A stretch of DNA of 50,320 nucleotides, from the NCBI GenBank assembly GCA_003427395.1, contig BFEA01000798.1, positions 19,157 to 69,476 on the forward strand. Direction: 5' to 3'. Below, piece after piece: positions 1 through 10,537 of the stretch (positions within the stretch are counted from its first letter, which is position 1; every line of letters starts with the position of its first letter). Below the pieces are notes generated by a model, which did not search any database, had not been told where the DNA came from, and saw nothing but the letters and a program-made list of their open reading frames with translations. Origin of the DNA: Chara braunii (taxonomy: Eukaryota > Streptophyta > Charophyceae > Charales > Characeae). The translations under genes and the position numbers were made by a program.

Positions 1-1641
1 GCTATGGCCAACACTCTCCCACACACCACACACAACCCACTCGCGCTCACACTCACACCCGTGTTGGTCATAGACCCCGCTAATACCGATCAGGGCATCC
101 AGAGATCCGTGGTCCATTGGGCCACCAAAATGGGAAAAAAAAAGGAAAAAAAAAGGAAAAACAGGAAGGAGCTCGAGTCATGCGGAATGTTCGGGGCTAT
201 TACCTTAGAAACAAAAGGAAGTGATCCCACGCGGCGGCGTCGTGCCGGCATCGAGTATTTTCGAGCTCTGAAAGCGCGCGCCATAGCACCGACAGACTAC
301 AGTAGGAAGCTTAAGCGATGGTGTTCGCGGGGAAGCGCGCCGCAAAGCAGATTTACGCTGGTGATGCCGCCTCGGAGTGTGTCACTGGACAGTGACAGAC
401 ATGGGAATACGCCTCCGAGGTTCTGGAAGCCTCCCCACGTCCTTCTCCAGGTACGCATGAGTGAGCGGATTGAGAATCCCCGTCTCTAGGTGATGATGGA
501 TTGGGTGCCGTACCACGTGAAAACCGTTCCTTGTCTGATCAGGACTGCAGTGGTTTCGCTGGCGGGCGTTTGGGACAGTCGTCTTTTTGGCCGGGGAGGA
601 GGAGCCTGATTTCCTTGAGCACTTGCTGGCTATGGCCGATGCATAGAGCGTGCGAAGGAGTCGTTGTCGTTGAGCGTGTCGGCTCTGCGGTTATGCTGGA
701 TTGCGCGTTCCGTGAGGCAGTTTGTTCTCTCTGAGCTTGCTGGCTATGGTGGCTGGTGTCTGGACACCTTGTGACTCTATAAGAGAGTGACGAAGTTCCA
801 GTAGGAGAAGCGGCGCGGAGGTTTTGAGGAATTAGGCAGTTGGCGCTCAAATTGGTCGTCGGCGTGGTAAGCTCTGGCGTTGACCGTTGTATGGTGGCAA
901 CTTAAGCCTTTGACGGCTCTGTCGGCGATGGTGTGAGGGAGGGAGTGAGGTCTAATCTTGGACACGTGTCAGTGCCGGATAATGTGCATCGTTTCGGCGC
1001 GATCTATTTTTAGCTCGGTAGCGAGTCGGATCTGCAGAGTGGCAGCATGTATTCCGTAGAGAAGGACGCGGTGCGGCGTTGACTCGCAGAGTCCATATCT
1101 GGGATAGAGAGAGCCCACTGGCAGCTCGGCGAAGTAAGGAGGTTAAGAAAAGCCTAGGCTGGTTTCATTTGACCTTAGTACTGGCAGGCTTGCAGGTAAC
1201 GGAAGTGACGGAGGGGAATTTTGATCTGCAGCCTATACGACTGAATGCTAGACAGAGGTAAGTGCTAGGAAACCGGTCATGAGTCCGAATTTTGATGGAA
1301 TCAGAATTTTGATTTGCAGCCTTGGCGGGAGCTAACGTGCATGCACGCATATGCGACACATTTTGCTCTTTGATTTGACCTTTGACTCTCTATAATCTCC
1401 TTTGCGCGCCATCGTTTCGCCGGACATCCGCCGATCCCAAAGGACCCAAACGATGTGGTGGATCGAAGAGAAGATCTCAGTTGATTTTTGTAGATGGTGC
1501 GATATTCGGTTACTTGTCCTTCGCTACTCCCACCGTTGACCTTGAGCTTTTTATTACTCGACTGCTGACTGTACCTCTTTTCACTCTTCGATCGCAGAAA
1601 TGCTCGTTCTCTAATTCTAATGTTCGTTCGCTCGATCAGTA
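1..1641. other. No recognisable gene; anonymous sequence
   Basis: No domain or RNA gene was recognised here. An open frame runs from the left edge (ATG at 4) to a stop at 489, with a donor-like CCAG|GTACGC at 450/451, so it could be the end of an exon of a gene lying to the left. Its composition (Lys-rich run, many Arg and Pro) gives no family. The rest holds only short open frames on both strands. Confidence 0.4.
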
Positions 1642-1685
1642 GATTGATTGATTGATTGATTGATTGATCGATTGATTGATCGATT
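1642..1685. repeat. (GATT)n microsatellite
   Basis: About ten tandem copies of the tetramer GATT with two GATC variants. The same tetramer family recurs near 16.1 kb, and in the reverse sense (AATC) at 17.9-18.4 kb. Confidence 0.9.
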
Positions 1686-2902
1686 CGTTGATTGTTTGGT
1701 TTTTGAATTGTGAGGCAAGGCCTGACGCCGGAAATATTTCACACTTGACTTTGCCTGTTGGAGTAACGAAGAGGTGGCGACTTGCATGTGTGCTTTTCAT
1801 GGAGTCGAGAGGGGCACACGTGCAAGATATACGAACGTCTAGGGGGGCAGGGGCTGGGTAGGCATATTCGCATGTGTAATATTCGCGGATCAAATGACAC
1901 TTATCGCAGGGTATCTTTAAAAGTGCTGGATTTCCGACCGTGTCGGTTTTAGCCCGACTTTGTGTTGTCTTTCGTACTCCCAAGAGAGAGACGCTATGGT
2001 AGCTGAAGATGCGGCACGTAGTCTAGGAAAGCATCAGCTGGTGGGATAGATAGACAAGCACAAATGCTGGATTACTACGGACGTACACGGACTCGTAACT
2101 TTTTGTTCAACGAGGGCATAGTCTCACTAGGACTGTTTCGAATTACATGTGGACGTAGTTGCGGTCATGTTCATCCAGACCCGGTTGTAAAAGATGTCAA
2201 ATACATCCAGGAAAGTCCTCGTGTGGGTATGGCCCGAACGGAATCTAGCAGGATTCAGGAATTAATAAGGTAAAGACACGCCGAGGAGGAAGGTTCAAGA
2301 AATATATGAGGGTAGGTGTCGTAATACAGCTCGAAATCGAGTCAGGTGCACTGCCAAGTGCGCGGCTCAAACTTTTTGCCGCCAGTTTCGTATTCGTACC
2401 TTTTAAAAATAAGAGCAGAGATTGCAGTAGACCTGAGCATAGGCCGAGAGGACAATCTCGCTGATAGGGTCGTGGCCTGTGGGGGTAGCTTTCCAGTTGT
2501 TGGCTTGCAATTTCGGCTGGTGGGCCGAAGTGCCAATTCGAGCCGTGCGGCGAAAAGTTTGGCTGTTGGTCTCGACTCTCCACCCCCAAGATGGCAAGAA
2601 ACGAGAATTAGCCTTAAAAAAATAATAATAATAAAAAAAAATACGGGTAACACGATTTTTTTGGCACACTTCCCGGTGCTCCTGATGTGCGACTAAGTTA
2701 GTGAAAACAGGACTATGCAAGCTCATGCGCATCAGTGCCATCAGCTGCCTTCGATGATTATATGCCGCTAGTGTTGTATCACTGCTCGGAAATAGTCCGT
2801 TTGTCTAATGGCTAACGGTCGTTAGGTAACGGGCAGTATGATGGCCTCACCTGCCCTTGGTGGAATCAGATAGAGCGAGCAGAGCGAAGAGGGTGACAGA
2901 GC
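1686..2902. other. No recognisable gene
   Basis: Only overlapping short open frames without recognisable domains. A short A-rich/AAT run lies at about 2616-2642. Confidence 0.4.
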
Positions 2903-2959
2903 CAAGATTGTGTGACACAGAGAAGATTGGGGGACACAGCGAAGATTGGGTGACACAGC
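2903..2959. repeat. 19-bp minisatellite, three units
   Basis: Three consecutive 19-bp units start at 2903, 2922 and 2941. Each reads [C/G]AAGATTG[T/G]G[T/G]GACACAG[A/C]. The array lies about 120 bp before the first ATG of the long open frame at 3076, so it may sit in that gene's 5' leader. Confidence 0.85.
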
Positions 2960-3075
2960 GGACGCTGCGAGCGGCCGTGATGTCTCCGGCTTTAGTTGTA
3001 ATGTGCTAAGGGAATCATCAACACCTTTCTCGAGGGGGGGGGAGGAAGTGGAGGGGAGTGGTGGGTCGGAAGGGA

Positions 3076-6000
3076 ATGCAGCTGACGCCCGCCGCCGTCG
3101 AGCTCCGTTTGACCCGTCGTTCCGTTCAAATGGAGGCATCGTCTCAGCGGAGTCAGCGTCATGATCAGGATCAGCTGAGGAAGTCCGCTGAGCAGATGGT
3201 CCGAGAACGGATTAACATGCTGCCGCGTGGACGTGGATCCGCGGAATACGTTGTGCCAGCTGGTCATGAGCGAGGTCAAAGACAAAGTCAAAGTCAAAGT
3301 CAAAGTCAATCGCCGAGGACAGTGGGGTCGACTTCCCCGGTGACCAGGTTATTACTGTGCGGTGAGAGACTGTTCACACCCCCTAGACTGTTCGCGACAC
3401 CATGTAGCGAAGTGGGAATGGGGATGGGGATGGGGATTGGAATGGGAACGGGAGTACGGCAGCGGTCTCCCGACCGTCGGCCTTGTATGACGTGGTGTCG
3501 TCAAGGCAACGAGCTCTTAACCAGCATACGGGCTAGAAGCCCAAAGCTATTGTCGGTTATAAGTGCAAGCGGCCTACGGCGTCCATCGCCATTGCCATCG
3601 ACAGAGAGGAAGGACGTTCAAGACAGACACAGGTCGAGTAGCAGTGGCGGCAAAATGGCTTGTCACGTCGAGCAGTCCTCTTCTCCGAGAGCAGCTTGTC
3701 GTCTTTCTGTCGGAAGGTGCGATTCGAGATCGGACGTTGTGCGACATCCCACGTCCTGCTCATCATTGATTGGCTCCGTTGCGACCGAGGTCGGAGCGAA
3801 CGCAGTCGTCATTGCGACTTTACCTCCTCCGATGATAGTCGGGATCCCGAGTTCCAGTTCCAGCGAGGAAGCAGCAGCAGAAAAAAAGGCAAATACTTCG
3901 GCTGCTGCCTGTTGTGCGGGGCACACGTCGCGCAGGTGGCATGCAACGTCGCATGCAACGTCGCAAAGTTGGTCATCAGCTATACTCCAGGCCATGCCAC
4001 TGCCCCCGTCGGCGAGTGGAGGTGCCGACCAAGAAGCAGGACAAAAGCGAGAAGAAGATAAAGCAAGATGTCTTCCTCCTCCTCCTCCTCCTCCTCCTCC
4101 TCCTCCCCCTCCTCCTCTTCCTCCTCGTTCTCGTCCTCCCACTTCGCATCGTTATGATAACCACGTCCAGGTGATGATGACGCAGGTTGAGGGAGCACCT
4201 AGGTGTGGGAACGGACCAGGTGCGTCGGAAACTAGAAGAACGGGCCGCAGCGGATTGCGCAGCCCGAGGTCAAAGGAGGGATCTGCTGCTAATATACTCG
4301 ATGGATTAGGAGGGGGAGGGAAGCTCGACACGCAGCAGCGACAGGGTGGTGAAGACTCTGAAGAGTGCGTTTTATGTGGCCGCGTTGGTTTGTCTCCGCA
4401 TTTGTGTGAGGAGGCATCGGCGCCGCCGGCGCTGCCGCCCGGGCAAGAGAATGGCCATTCGTCGAAAACGGATGGCAGATTGGAGCACCCCAAGGCCGTC
4501 CCCGCTAGTAGAAAAGACGTAAGAGACAAGTCGAATGGTTGTTCTGACGAATTGAATCCTCTTTTTCACAGGCCAGCTTTAATTAAGGGCAAGCGGCCTC
4601 CTGTGGCACTCGCCATCGACGTTGATAACCTTGACGTTCAAGATTACACTGATGGTGATGATGATGATGATGATGACGATGACGATGATAGCGGTGGTGA
4701 TCATGATAACGATGATGTCGCCGGTACACCGGATGGCTGCGCGGCGCGCTTTGGTAACGGGAATGTGAGATCACGGGACGAGTTCCCCACAGCACAGACT
4801 CGGAGTTCCGAGGCTCGAAGTCCCACAGAGACTCACCAAGGCCCTGAGAAAGGCATCTTACCGAGGGTTGATGGTGGAGCAAAGTCCCGATCGCCATCGT
4901 CGTCGACGAATCCCCAAGCCGCTACTGAGCCTACTCAGACAGGTGCAAGCAATCTACTGCCTGCCAGTGGCCGGAGCCATGGCAGTGAAACTGCGGCAGC
5001 TATGGGGGCGACTGTCGCTGACGATGCATTGTGGACTGTTTGGAGTCATATGGAGATGAGTACGCCGGATGCCTCGTTCCGGCTAGGTTCATGGTCCATC
5101 GTAGAGCCTATGGATTACGCTATAATGGCGACAGATGACAGAAGTGCAGATCGGAGCGGAAGCAACCATGGTTGCCCCCAAGCCGCAACGCCAGGTCCGG
5201 GTGCTTCTGCTGCTGCTGCTTTCGTGGAAGCTGTCACTAGGTCGCCCGTGGGTGGTCGGTTGTCGTCAGCAAGTGGAGGAGGAGGAGGTCCTGAGTTCGA
5301 CTCCAGTTCTTCATCCGTAGCTGACTTTATCAAGGCGGAGAACATCTTTCCGTCTTTCGCTTGGACAAGCGGGTTGGCAGGAAGCCCACCTTCTTCATCC
5401 TTTATGTTGTCGCCCACGCCGAGGCCGTTGATTGATGCTGCGCCAATCTGTTACGACCCGGGCGCCGCCGACACGGCCCGGCATGGAGGAGACTCAGGAG
5501 AGGAAACTGTGGTATTGGAGTGGCATGGAGCGATGAGTGACCATAGCGGAAGAGAAGAAGGAGCGAGAGAGAGAGGGATAGACGGGGACAAGCAGAAGAA
5601 CGTGGATCCTGCAAGTAAGCTACTACGCCCGGCTGCTGCCGTTGGCGCGAGTTGTATTCCTGGCAGTGTTGCCTCACAAGGTACATGCGAACCTGCGACA
5701 ACTGGGAGCAGCACTGCTGTTGGAGCTGATCAAATTGGATACAAGATGAAGGCCGATTGCCAGGATGATGATGATGATGATGATGATGATAATGATAATG
5801 ATAATGGTGATGGTGATGGTGAGGAGCAAGGTGGAAGTGATGGTGGTGGAAGTGGTCGCGGCAGCACTGAGTGGGAGGAGAAAGGGACGGAGGTTTCTTT
5901 GTCTTCTTTGCGGTCCGATAGGAGGACTCCGAGGCAAGAGGAGCCTCCTCACTGCGTACCGCGGAGCGAAGTATGTTTGGAGAGTTTGGTGGCTGCTGAA

Positions 6001-6681
6001 GGCGTGTCAGCTCCGGCTTCTCGGTCGGGATCGCCATCGACTACTGCAGTAGTCGATCTTCGACCTCTTGCCTGCCACCTTAGCGGCTCGGATTTCCCAA
6101 GTTCCGATCCGCCGTCCGATCTGCCACCGGATAGCAGCAGGGAACGCGATGAAGGCGATGAAGGCGATGAGGAGGGTCAGTATCTGCTGCTGCCTGAATC
6201 TGGATGTTCGGGGACTGGTTCAAGGAAGTGGCTCCGGCAGTTTTATAAGAATGGTACTTGCTGGGATGACGTAATTTATGAGAGGAGGATGGACGGAGAG
6301 CTCGGCTGTGATTCAAAAAAGGATTATGCTCGCATGGTGGAGTGCGACGCAGCCATCATTCACTCTTGTGGGCGCTGCAATGTCCAGTCCGCGAAGGTGC
6401 TGCCGGAGAGCACGGACCGTTGGAAAGAGGAAGTGACGAGTGAACAGAATCTGCCGAGGCAGAGGAGGAGGTCGCCGGCAGACGTTGGTCGCGAAGAGAC
6501 GGATAGCTTGAGCCCAGTTCTGATCTCCTTTGAACAGGCAGAACAGGCAGACGGCACCGTTAATCTCCAAGTGGCGCCTTGGGCTAGGATAATTTCGAGG
6601 CGGAGGATGTCTCCAGGTCAACAACAGGCGTCGGCTGCTGCTGATGGCAATGTCAGTTCCGAGGTCGCAGGTAAGCGCTGA
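3076..6681 (+). CDS. Long low-complexity protein, probable exon of an unknown gene
   Basis: The family is not recognised. The open frame has 1,201 codons from the first ATG (3076; the frame itself opens at GTG 3058). Residues 69-80 are a GlnSer repeat and about 115-126 a GlyMet repeat. A run of at least a dozen prolines lies near residue 340, and Asp-rich tracts near 530 and 900. Much of the rest is Ser/Arg/Gly-rich and looks disordered. A more ordered block near residue 1050 contains SRKWLRQFYKNGTCWDDVIY and several Cys. Near the end, CAG|GTAAGC at 6670/6671 is a good donor, so the final KR-stop may be intron sequence and the true exon may end at 6670. A frame this long without stops argues for real coding despite the simple repeats. 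A regulatory or nuclear protein is possible, but that is a guess. The real start codon is uncertain. Confidence 0.6.
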   Translation: MQLTPAAVELRLTRRSVQMEASSQRSQRHDQDQLRKSAEQMVRERINMLPRGRGSAEYVVPAGHERGQRQSQSQSQSQSPRTVGSTSPVTRLLLCGERLFTPPRLFATPCSEVGMGMGMGIGMGTGVRQRSPDRRPCMTWCRQGNELLTSIRARSPKLLSVISASGLRRPSPLPSTERKDVQDRHRSSSSGGKMACHVEQSSSPRAACRLSVGRCDSRSDVVRHPTSCSSLIGSVATEVGANAVVIATLPPPMIVGIPSSSSSEEAAAEKKANTSAAACCAGHTSRRWHATSHATSQSWSSAILQAMPLPPSASGGADQEAGQKREEDKARCLPPPPPPPPPPPPPPLPPRSRPPTSHRYDNHVQVMMTQVEGAPRCGNGPGASETRRTGRSGLRSPRSKEGSAANILDGLGGGGKLDTQQRQGGEDSEECVLCGRVGLSPHLCEEASAPPALPPGQENGHSSKTDGRLEHPKAVPASRKDVRDKSNGCSDELNPLFHRPALIKGKRPPVALAIDVDNLDVQDYTDGDDDDDDDDDDDSGGDHDNDDVAGTPDGCAARFGNGNVRSRDEFPTAQTRSSEARSPTETHQGPEKGILPRVDGGAKSRSPSSSTNPQAATEPTQTGASNLLPASGRSHGSETAAAMGATVADDALWTVWSHMEMSTPDASFRLGSWSIVEPMDYAIMATDDRSADRSGSNHGCPQAATPGPGASAAAAFVEAVTRSPVGGRLSSASGGGGGPEFDSSSSSVADFIKAENIFPSFAWTSGLAGSPPSSSFMLSPTPRPLIDAAPICYDPGAADTARHGGDSGEETVVLEWHGAMSDHSGREEGARERGIDGDKQKNVDPASKLLRPAAAVGASCIPGSVASQGTCEPATTGSSTAVGADQIGYKMKADCQDDDDDDDDDNDNDNGDGDGEEQGGSDGGGSGRGSTEWEEKGTEVSLSSLRSDRRTPRQEEPPHCVPRSEVCLESLVAAEGVSAPASRSGSPSTTAVVDLRPLACHLSGSDFPSSDPPSDLPPDSSRERDEGDEGDEEGQYLLLPESGCSGTGSRKWLRQFYKNGTCWDDVIYERRMDGELGCDSKKDYARMVECDAAIIHSCGRCNVQSAKVLPESTDRWKEEVTSEQNLPRQRRRSPADVGREETDSLSPVLISFEQAEQADGTVNLQVAPWARIISRRRMSPGQQQASAAADGNVSSEVAGKR

Positions 6682-6730
6682 TTTATTTTATATATACATA
6701 TATATTTTTCCCCCACGTCCTAGGCTACCA

Positions 6731-6772
6731 GCCGGGCCGCCCGGGTCACCCTATTTTCCCGGGCGGCCCGGC
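6731..6772. repeat. Perfect 15-bp GC-only inverted repeat
   Basis: GCCGGGCCGCCCGGG at 6731-6745 is the exact reverse complement of 6758-6772, around a 12-nt AT-rich loop. The stem is entirely G and C and lies in the left end of the candidate element at 6711-7165. Confidence 0.9.
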
Positions 6773-6832
6773 CGTGCAAGGGCCAGGGAAGGTCCCAGGC
6801 TCCCAGCAAAAACAAACAATCCAAGAAATCCG

Positions 6833-6920
6833 AAAAAAAAACTATGTTATGCAGAAAAATAAACTGAACAACTTTTGCCTCAGGGTCACATTGAAATTCT
6901 TTACCAAATTTAAAATTAAA
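6833..6920 (+). repeat. Dispersed AT-rich repeat, copy 1
   Basis: Shares TATGTTATGCAGAAAAATAA, then CTGAACAACTTTTGCCT, a GGTCACAT block and a TTTACCAAATTT-like end with copies at 16618-16690 (+) and 18940-19015 (-). Three copies in one window indicate a family. Its full length and class are unknown. Confidence 0.75.
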
Positions 6921-6948
6921 ATTAAAAATAAAAATAACATACAGCCTC

Positions 6949-6976
6949 CTGATGAGTCGGTGAAACTCCGACGAAA
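6949..6976 (+). ncRNA. Hammerhead-like core without a confirmed fold
   Basis: CTGATGA (6949-6955) is followed by a perfect 5-bp stem GTCGG/CCGAC (6956-6960 and 6968-6972) with a 7-nt loop, then GAAA (6973-6976). This is the order and spacing of the hammerhead core with stem II. A GTC follows at 6983-6985, but no convincing stem I can be drawn with the sequence just upstream. It may be a decayed ribozyme or chance. A related degenerate copy (CTAACGAGTCGGTGAAATTC) lies near 17317. Confidence 0.35.
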
Positions 6977-7043
6977 CAGTTTGTCACAGCCCCTCGTTTG
7001 TTGTCCTCTTCTCTCTCTCTGCCTACGGTTTACCGGGCAGTTC

Positions 7044-7077
7044 TGTTTGTGACGATATTTATATATCGTCACAAACA
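7044..7077. repeat. Perfect 15-bp hairpin with 4-nt loop
   Basis: TGTTTGTGACGATAT (7044-7058) is the exact reverse complement of 7063-7077, separated by TTAT. It lies inside the candidate inverted-repeat element. It is not followed by a T tract in a bacterial terminator context and is best regarded as transposon structure. Confidence 0.85.
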
Positions 7078-7160
7078 TATATATATATTTTATTTTTATT
7101 TCTTTTCGGCCCGTCCGGGCAAGTGGACCCGGGCCACTCTGGTAGCCTAGCCCACGTCTC

Positions 7161-7670
7161 CTTTTCCTTCTTTTTTTTTTTTTCCTTCTGTCTTTCTTCC
7201 TTTTGTCTTTCTTTCTTTTGTCTTTCTTTCTCTTTGTCTCTTTCGTTTGTTTGTTTTTTCTTTTCCCTACCGTATTTGCGCTCGTCAAAGTGGTACACAC
7301 ATATGTGTCAATGGGAAGTCTGACTGACGGCCTGGGGCAAGGTCCCACTTCCGCAAATTAGGAGATTTCGGCCGTTGATCTTTGCTATCTACGGTCAGCA
7401 TCCCTTAATTCGTGCAAGTGGGACCTTGCCCCTGGTTGCACCACTCGCCATCTGCTTTTCCTTCTTTTTCTTTCTTTTTGTCTTTTTGTCTTGTTTCCTT
7501 TTTTTCCCCCTTTCTCTTTGTCTGCTTTGTTTGTTTGTTCCCCCAACTTCCCTCCCCTCCCCCCGCCCCCTCCCCTCCCCCGCTGGTATTTGCGCTCGTC
7601 AAAGTCGTCCACCCATATGTGTCAGTGGGAAAGTCTGACTGACGGCCTGGTTGCACCACTCGCCATCTGC
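7161..7670. repeat. Two-unit direct repeat: pyrimidine tract plus unique block
   Basis: Each unit is a long T/C-rich tract (7161-7268; 7457-7585) followed by a conserved block beginning TATTTGCGCTCGTCAAAG (about 7271 and 7588) and ending CACTCGCCATCTGC (7456 and 7670). The first unit carries an extra 95-bp insert (7336-7430) that the second lacks. Confidence 0.8.
7336..7430. mobile_element. 95-bp MITE-like element with 5-bp target duplication
   Basis: The insert begins GGCAAGGTCCCACTT (7336-7350) and ends with its exact reverse complement AAGTGGGACCTTGCC (7416-7430), giving 15-bp perfect terminal inverted repeats. CCTGG flanks it on both sides (7331-7335 and 7431-7435). The paralogous copy at 7641-7660 reads ACGGCCTGGTTGCACC with one CCTGG and no insert, so the empty site is visible in the same window. 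It is too small to encode anything. The superfamily is not assigned. Confidence 0.8.
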
Positions 7671-10345
7671 CAACATTTTGAATGCACCTGGAAAGGATAT
7701 ACGTGTGATGCATTCCGAATCTTGGCAGATAACGAGTCGTGCAACTAGGCCCTGAACCTCTGCAATCCACAGAAGTCCTTCGCCTCCCTTCTTTCCCTGT
7801 TCGGTTGGATCTTCTCATTGATTGCTTTCCTGAGGGGCTCGGGCGGGAGAGGGTGTGCGCTGTGGAGCGCCTGGCGCACCGTCGCACGGCACGACGACTC
7901 CCTTACGGCGCTTACGCGCTTCGCCTAGTAGGCAACACGTTACCGTTGCAAGTACCAAACCTGTGCGGTTCTCTTTTCGATGGAAATGGGAGAAATGGGA
8001 GTGCGAGAGACTATGAAGTCGCACTGATTGCTGGGGAACTGAAGTAGCTGCGGTACGTGCCTTGTGGTTGACATCCCCAGTGCTGGTCTGGGGATTTTAA
8101 TTCCGATTCCAATTCCTCCACTGCATTAAGTCATAATATATGAATAAACCCACCCCATGCGGCTGAATGGTAAACACAATATCATTTAACTTTTGATGAA
8201 CAGTCCGTTAATAGTCGGAATCCTGGCGCAATCAGATAAATACAATAAGTTTAGGGGTTATCCCCTATCGTAGGAAAGACGGGGGAAAAAAAAGGAAAAG
8301 AAAAAGAACAAGCAAATTAGGAATAGAATCACGCTTTCCTCCATTGGAACCGAGGAACCCTGAGCCTTAACTCGAGCCCACTGCCTGAGATTCTTGCTTC
8401 GCAGCTCCTTTTTGGTTGAAATTCCGTGTCCCCTTTAAGTAATTTGTGACCCAGGAATTTTGGAGTCTTTTGAAAATATGGTGGCCGAGTTTGGTCGCTG
8501 CTCCACTGGAACCCCAAAATAGTTTGTAAAAAACATTCGTTCTATGCTAAGGGGCATGAGAGGGAACGGAAGGTCTTATTAGGGCATAAATACTCACACC
8601 AGGACTTTTTTCCTCAACGCTGTGGACGTAATTGCGGTTAGGTTCGTGCAGGTCTCGCCGTAATTGCGGTCAGATGCCTTTCGGAAAGTGCTAAGAACAG
8701 GTACTAGCTTCTGACAGATTTTTTAATTTCTTTTGCACGGCTAGAATTGTACCCTTTTAAAAATTATACCTCTTGGTAGCAATATACAGTTATTAAACTG
8801 CCATTTTTAGACAAATATTTACGAAATTTTGACATCGTTTAGATTTTCAAGCAGCCCAAATTTGATGCGGACGCTGATACGGGGTAAATTGGTAAACACA
8901 ATACATCCAACGGCCTTAAAATTTTGTAGACCCTCTCCACGGTCATGTGCTCGGCAATAGACTGGGACCAAACGGAGACAAACTGTTTTTCTATGGCAAT
9001 GAGGTCCATGGGCGGATTGACACGACGGTGGGACTGGCACTACGCAGTCAGTGCCTAAACCAGAAACGTCGACAAGCGGGTACTACAGTACTAACCTTTT
9101 GAATACGAAGCTGTGATCGGATCTGAGGCCACGCTCACATAGCGTGCCCAAAATCGTATTTTCTTTAAAAAAAAAGGGGATGCCCGATTTGGGAAAATAG
9201 TGCCTGGTCCTCAATTCGAATGGAATTTCTCGCTTTTTCCCAAGAAAAAAAAAAGTTGACTGGACCGGTCACATTGCTTCCCCATTTTGCAACAGACAAG
9301 TTTGGGGCCGCCTGGATTTTGGGTCCTCTTCCACTGCTCAGTCACACTGCGAGAATCAGCGAGATAGCATTTCCTGTCAATATCTTTGTCCTCGAATTTG
9401 TTTCCATCAGCAGGTTGATTCCAAACATGAAAGGGAATTTCCTCCCGAGGTTACCGCACATTCCCAGCCCCCGCGGTCCCTCAGGCCGCTGACAAATACG
9501 GTCACGAATAAAAGTAGTTTGGGGAAATGAGATCCTGGTGTGACTATCCCTTGACACTATTTTTTGGGGGATTTTGGGGATTATGAGGATTTGGTACCGC
9601 AGTGTGAGCATGCCCACTGCCCTGCGTTGGTGATGAGAGGAAGGAGGATGATCGGGAATGAGATTATGAGAGACGTACGACCAGGTACGTTAGATTAGGA
9701 ATACGGAGGGCGGAGCAAGGGAGCATGGGAACACGGGCATTTAACCTAGTAGAGAGAGTGCATCTTCGCCTGAGTGGACGAGGCAGAAGGGCTATGTCAG
9801 ATTGTGTATGCGCACTCCAGATTTGTGTTCTGTTGGCACATTATGTCCTCCACGAGAGCAAAGTGTCACATTTTGTGCTAAATCATTTGACTGTGTATCT
9901 CTTTTCTTTGTTTCCTTGAAGTCCAGAACAAAGTCCTCTGAGAGATTCTAGAACATATACGACATTTCGTGGGAGTGCCACATACGATGTTCCCAGATTC
10001 CCAGAAGAATGAAGCCAGGTCTTTATATCTCCCCAAACTTTCGAGACATCATTTTGCTAGATGGGAGATTGAGAGTTGATCAGGCTCCAGCCTTGAGGGC
10101 AGGTATATCATGGTTTCGGAGGCATTGGGCGCTCTCTAGTCAGTTAGGAGTAGATGGTTCTACTGGATAGAGATTACTGTTGGTGCCTTTGTGCAAAATG
10201 TGTCGGAAACTGCTTAGCACTTAGCTGTAATGGATAGAGTAATTTGACTGACAGTCTTACTTGTTTTTCATACTAAGGGCGTACTCACACAACCGTGGCA
10301 TAGCGGCAAAAGCTGCAAATTTTTTCTTTTTTCTTTGTTATTACC
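7671..10345. other. No recognisable gene
   Basis: About 2.7 kb in which no domain, RNA gene or clear mobile element was found. Open frames are short (up to about 100 codons) and compositionally unremarkable. A/G-rich runs lie near 8284-8310, and A or T runs near 9168 and 9243. Confidence 0.4.
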
Positions 10346-10522
10346 GAAAGGAGCACGATTCGTTTCCGCTAAACAAGAAATAAAAAACAGAATCAATAAA
10401 GGAAAAAAGGGAATACCAAACCATATCTGTTTTTGTGCTATGACGATTTTCGTGAAATTACAAGAACCTACGCAAATTAATACAGTAATTATAATAAGGC
10501 CAATAAAAACTTCATAAGAAAC
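10346..10522 (-). pseudogene. nad1: Nuclear mitochondrial insertion: nad1 fragment
   Basis: Read on the minus strand, 59 codons give [10 protein letters not shown], then [20 protein letters not shown], then [11 protein letters not shown]. This is the well-conserved middle of plant mitochondrial NADH dehydrogenase subunit 1 (a membrane subunit of complex I), roughly residues 145-202 of a plant protein. Similarity starts abruptly at VSYEV and stops after RAPF, where plant proteins continue with Asp-Leu-Pro-Glu. No more of the gene is present, so this is a NUMT rather than a functional gene. The frame is still open, which suggests a fairly recent transfer. It ends 15 bp from the poly(T) that marks the tail of a minus-strand LINE. 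Confidence 0.88.
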
Positions 10523-10537
10523 CAAAAGACCAGGGGA

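Larger units (their letters stand above)
6711..7165. mobile_element. Candidate small DNA element with GC-rich inverted ends
   Basis: The left end (about 6715-6775) and the reverse complement of the right end (about 7098-7155) share ACGT..TAGGCTACCAG, then a CCCGGGTC block and a second CCGG-rich block. The interior is AT-rich and contains a dispersed repeat (6833-6920), a hammerhead-like core (6949-6976) and a perfect hairpin (7044-7077). This architecture suits a non-autonomous inverted-repeat element, or two inverted copies of one 60-bp module. No transposase was seen and no clean target duplication was identified. Confidence 0.45.

Noticed and set aside
5402-6037. Minus-strand frame with His-rich and Ser-rich runs
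   Set aside because: Shadow of the plus-strand Asp/Asn and Gly/Ser codon repeats of the frame at 3076-6681.
7044-7077. Strong hairpin as a possible intrinsic terminator
   Set aside because: The genome is eukaryotic, there is no gene immediately upstream, and the hairpin lies within a transposon-like element.
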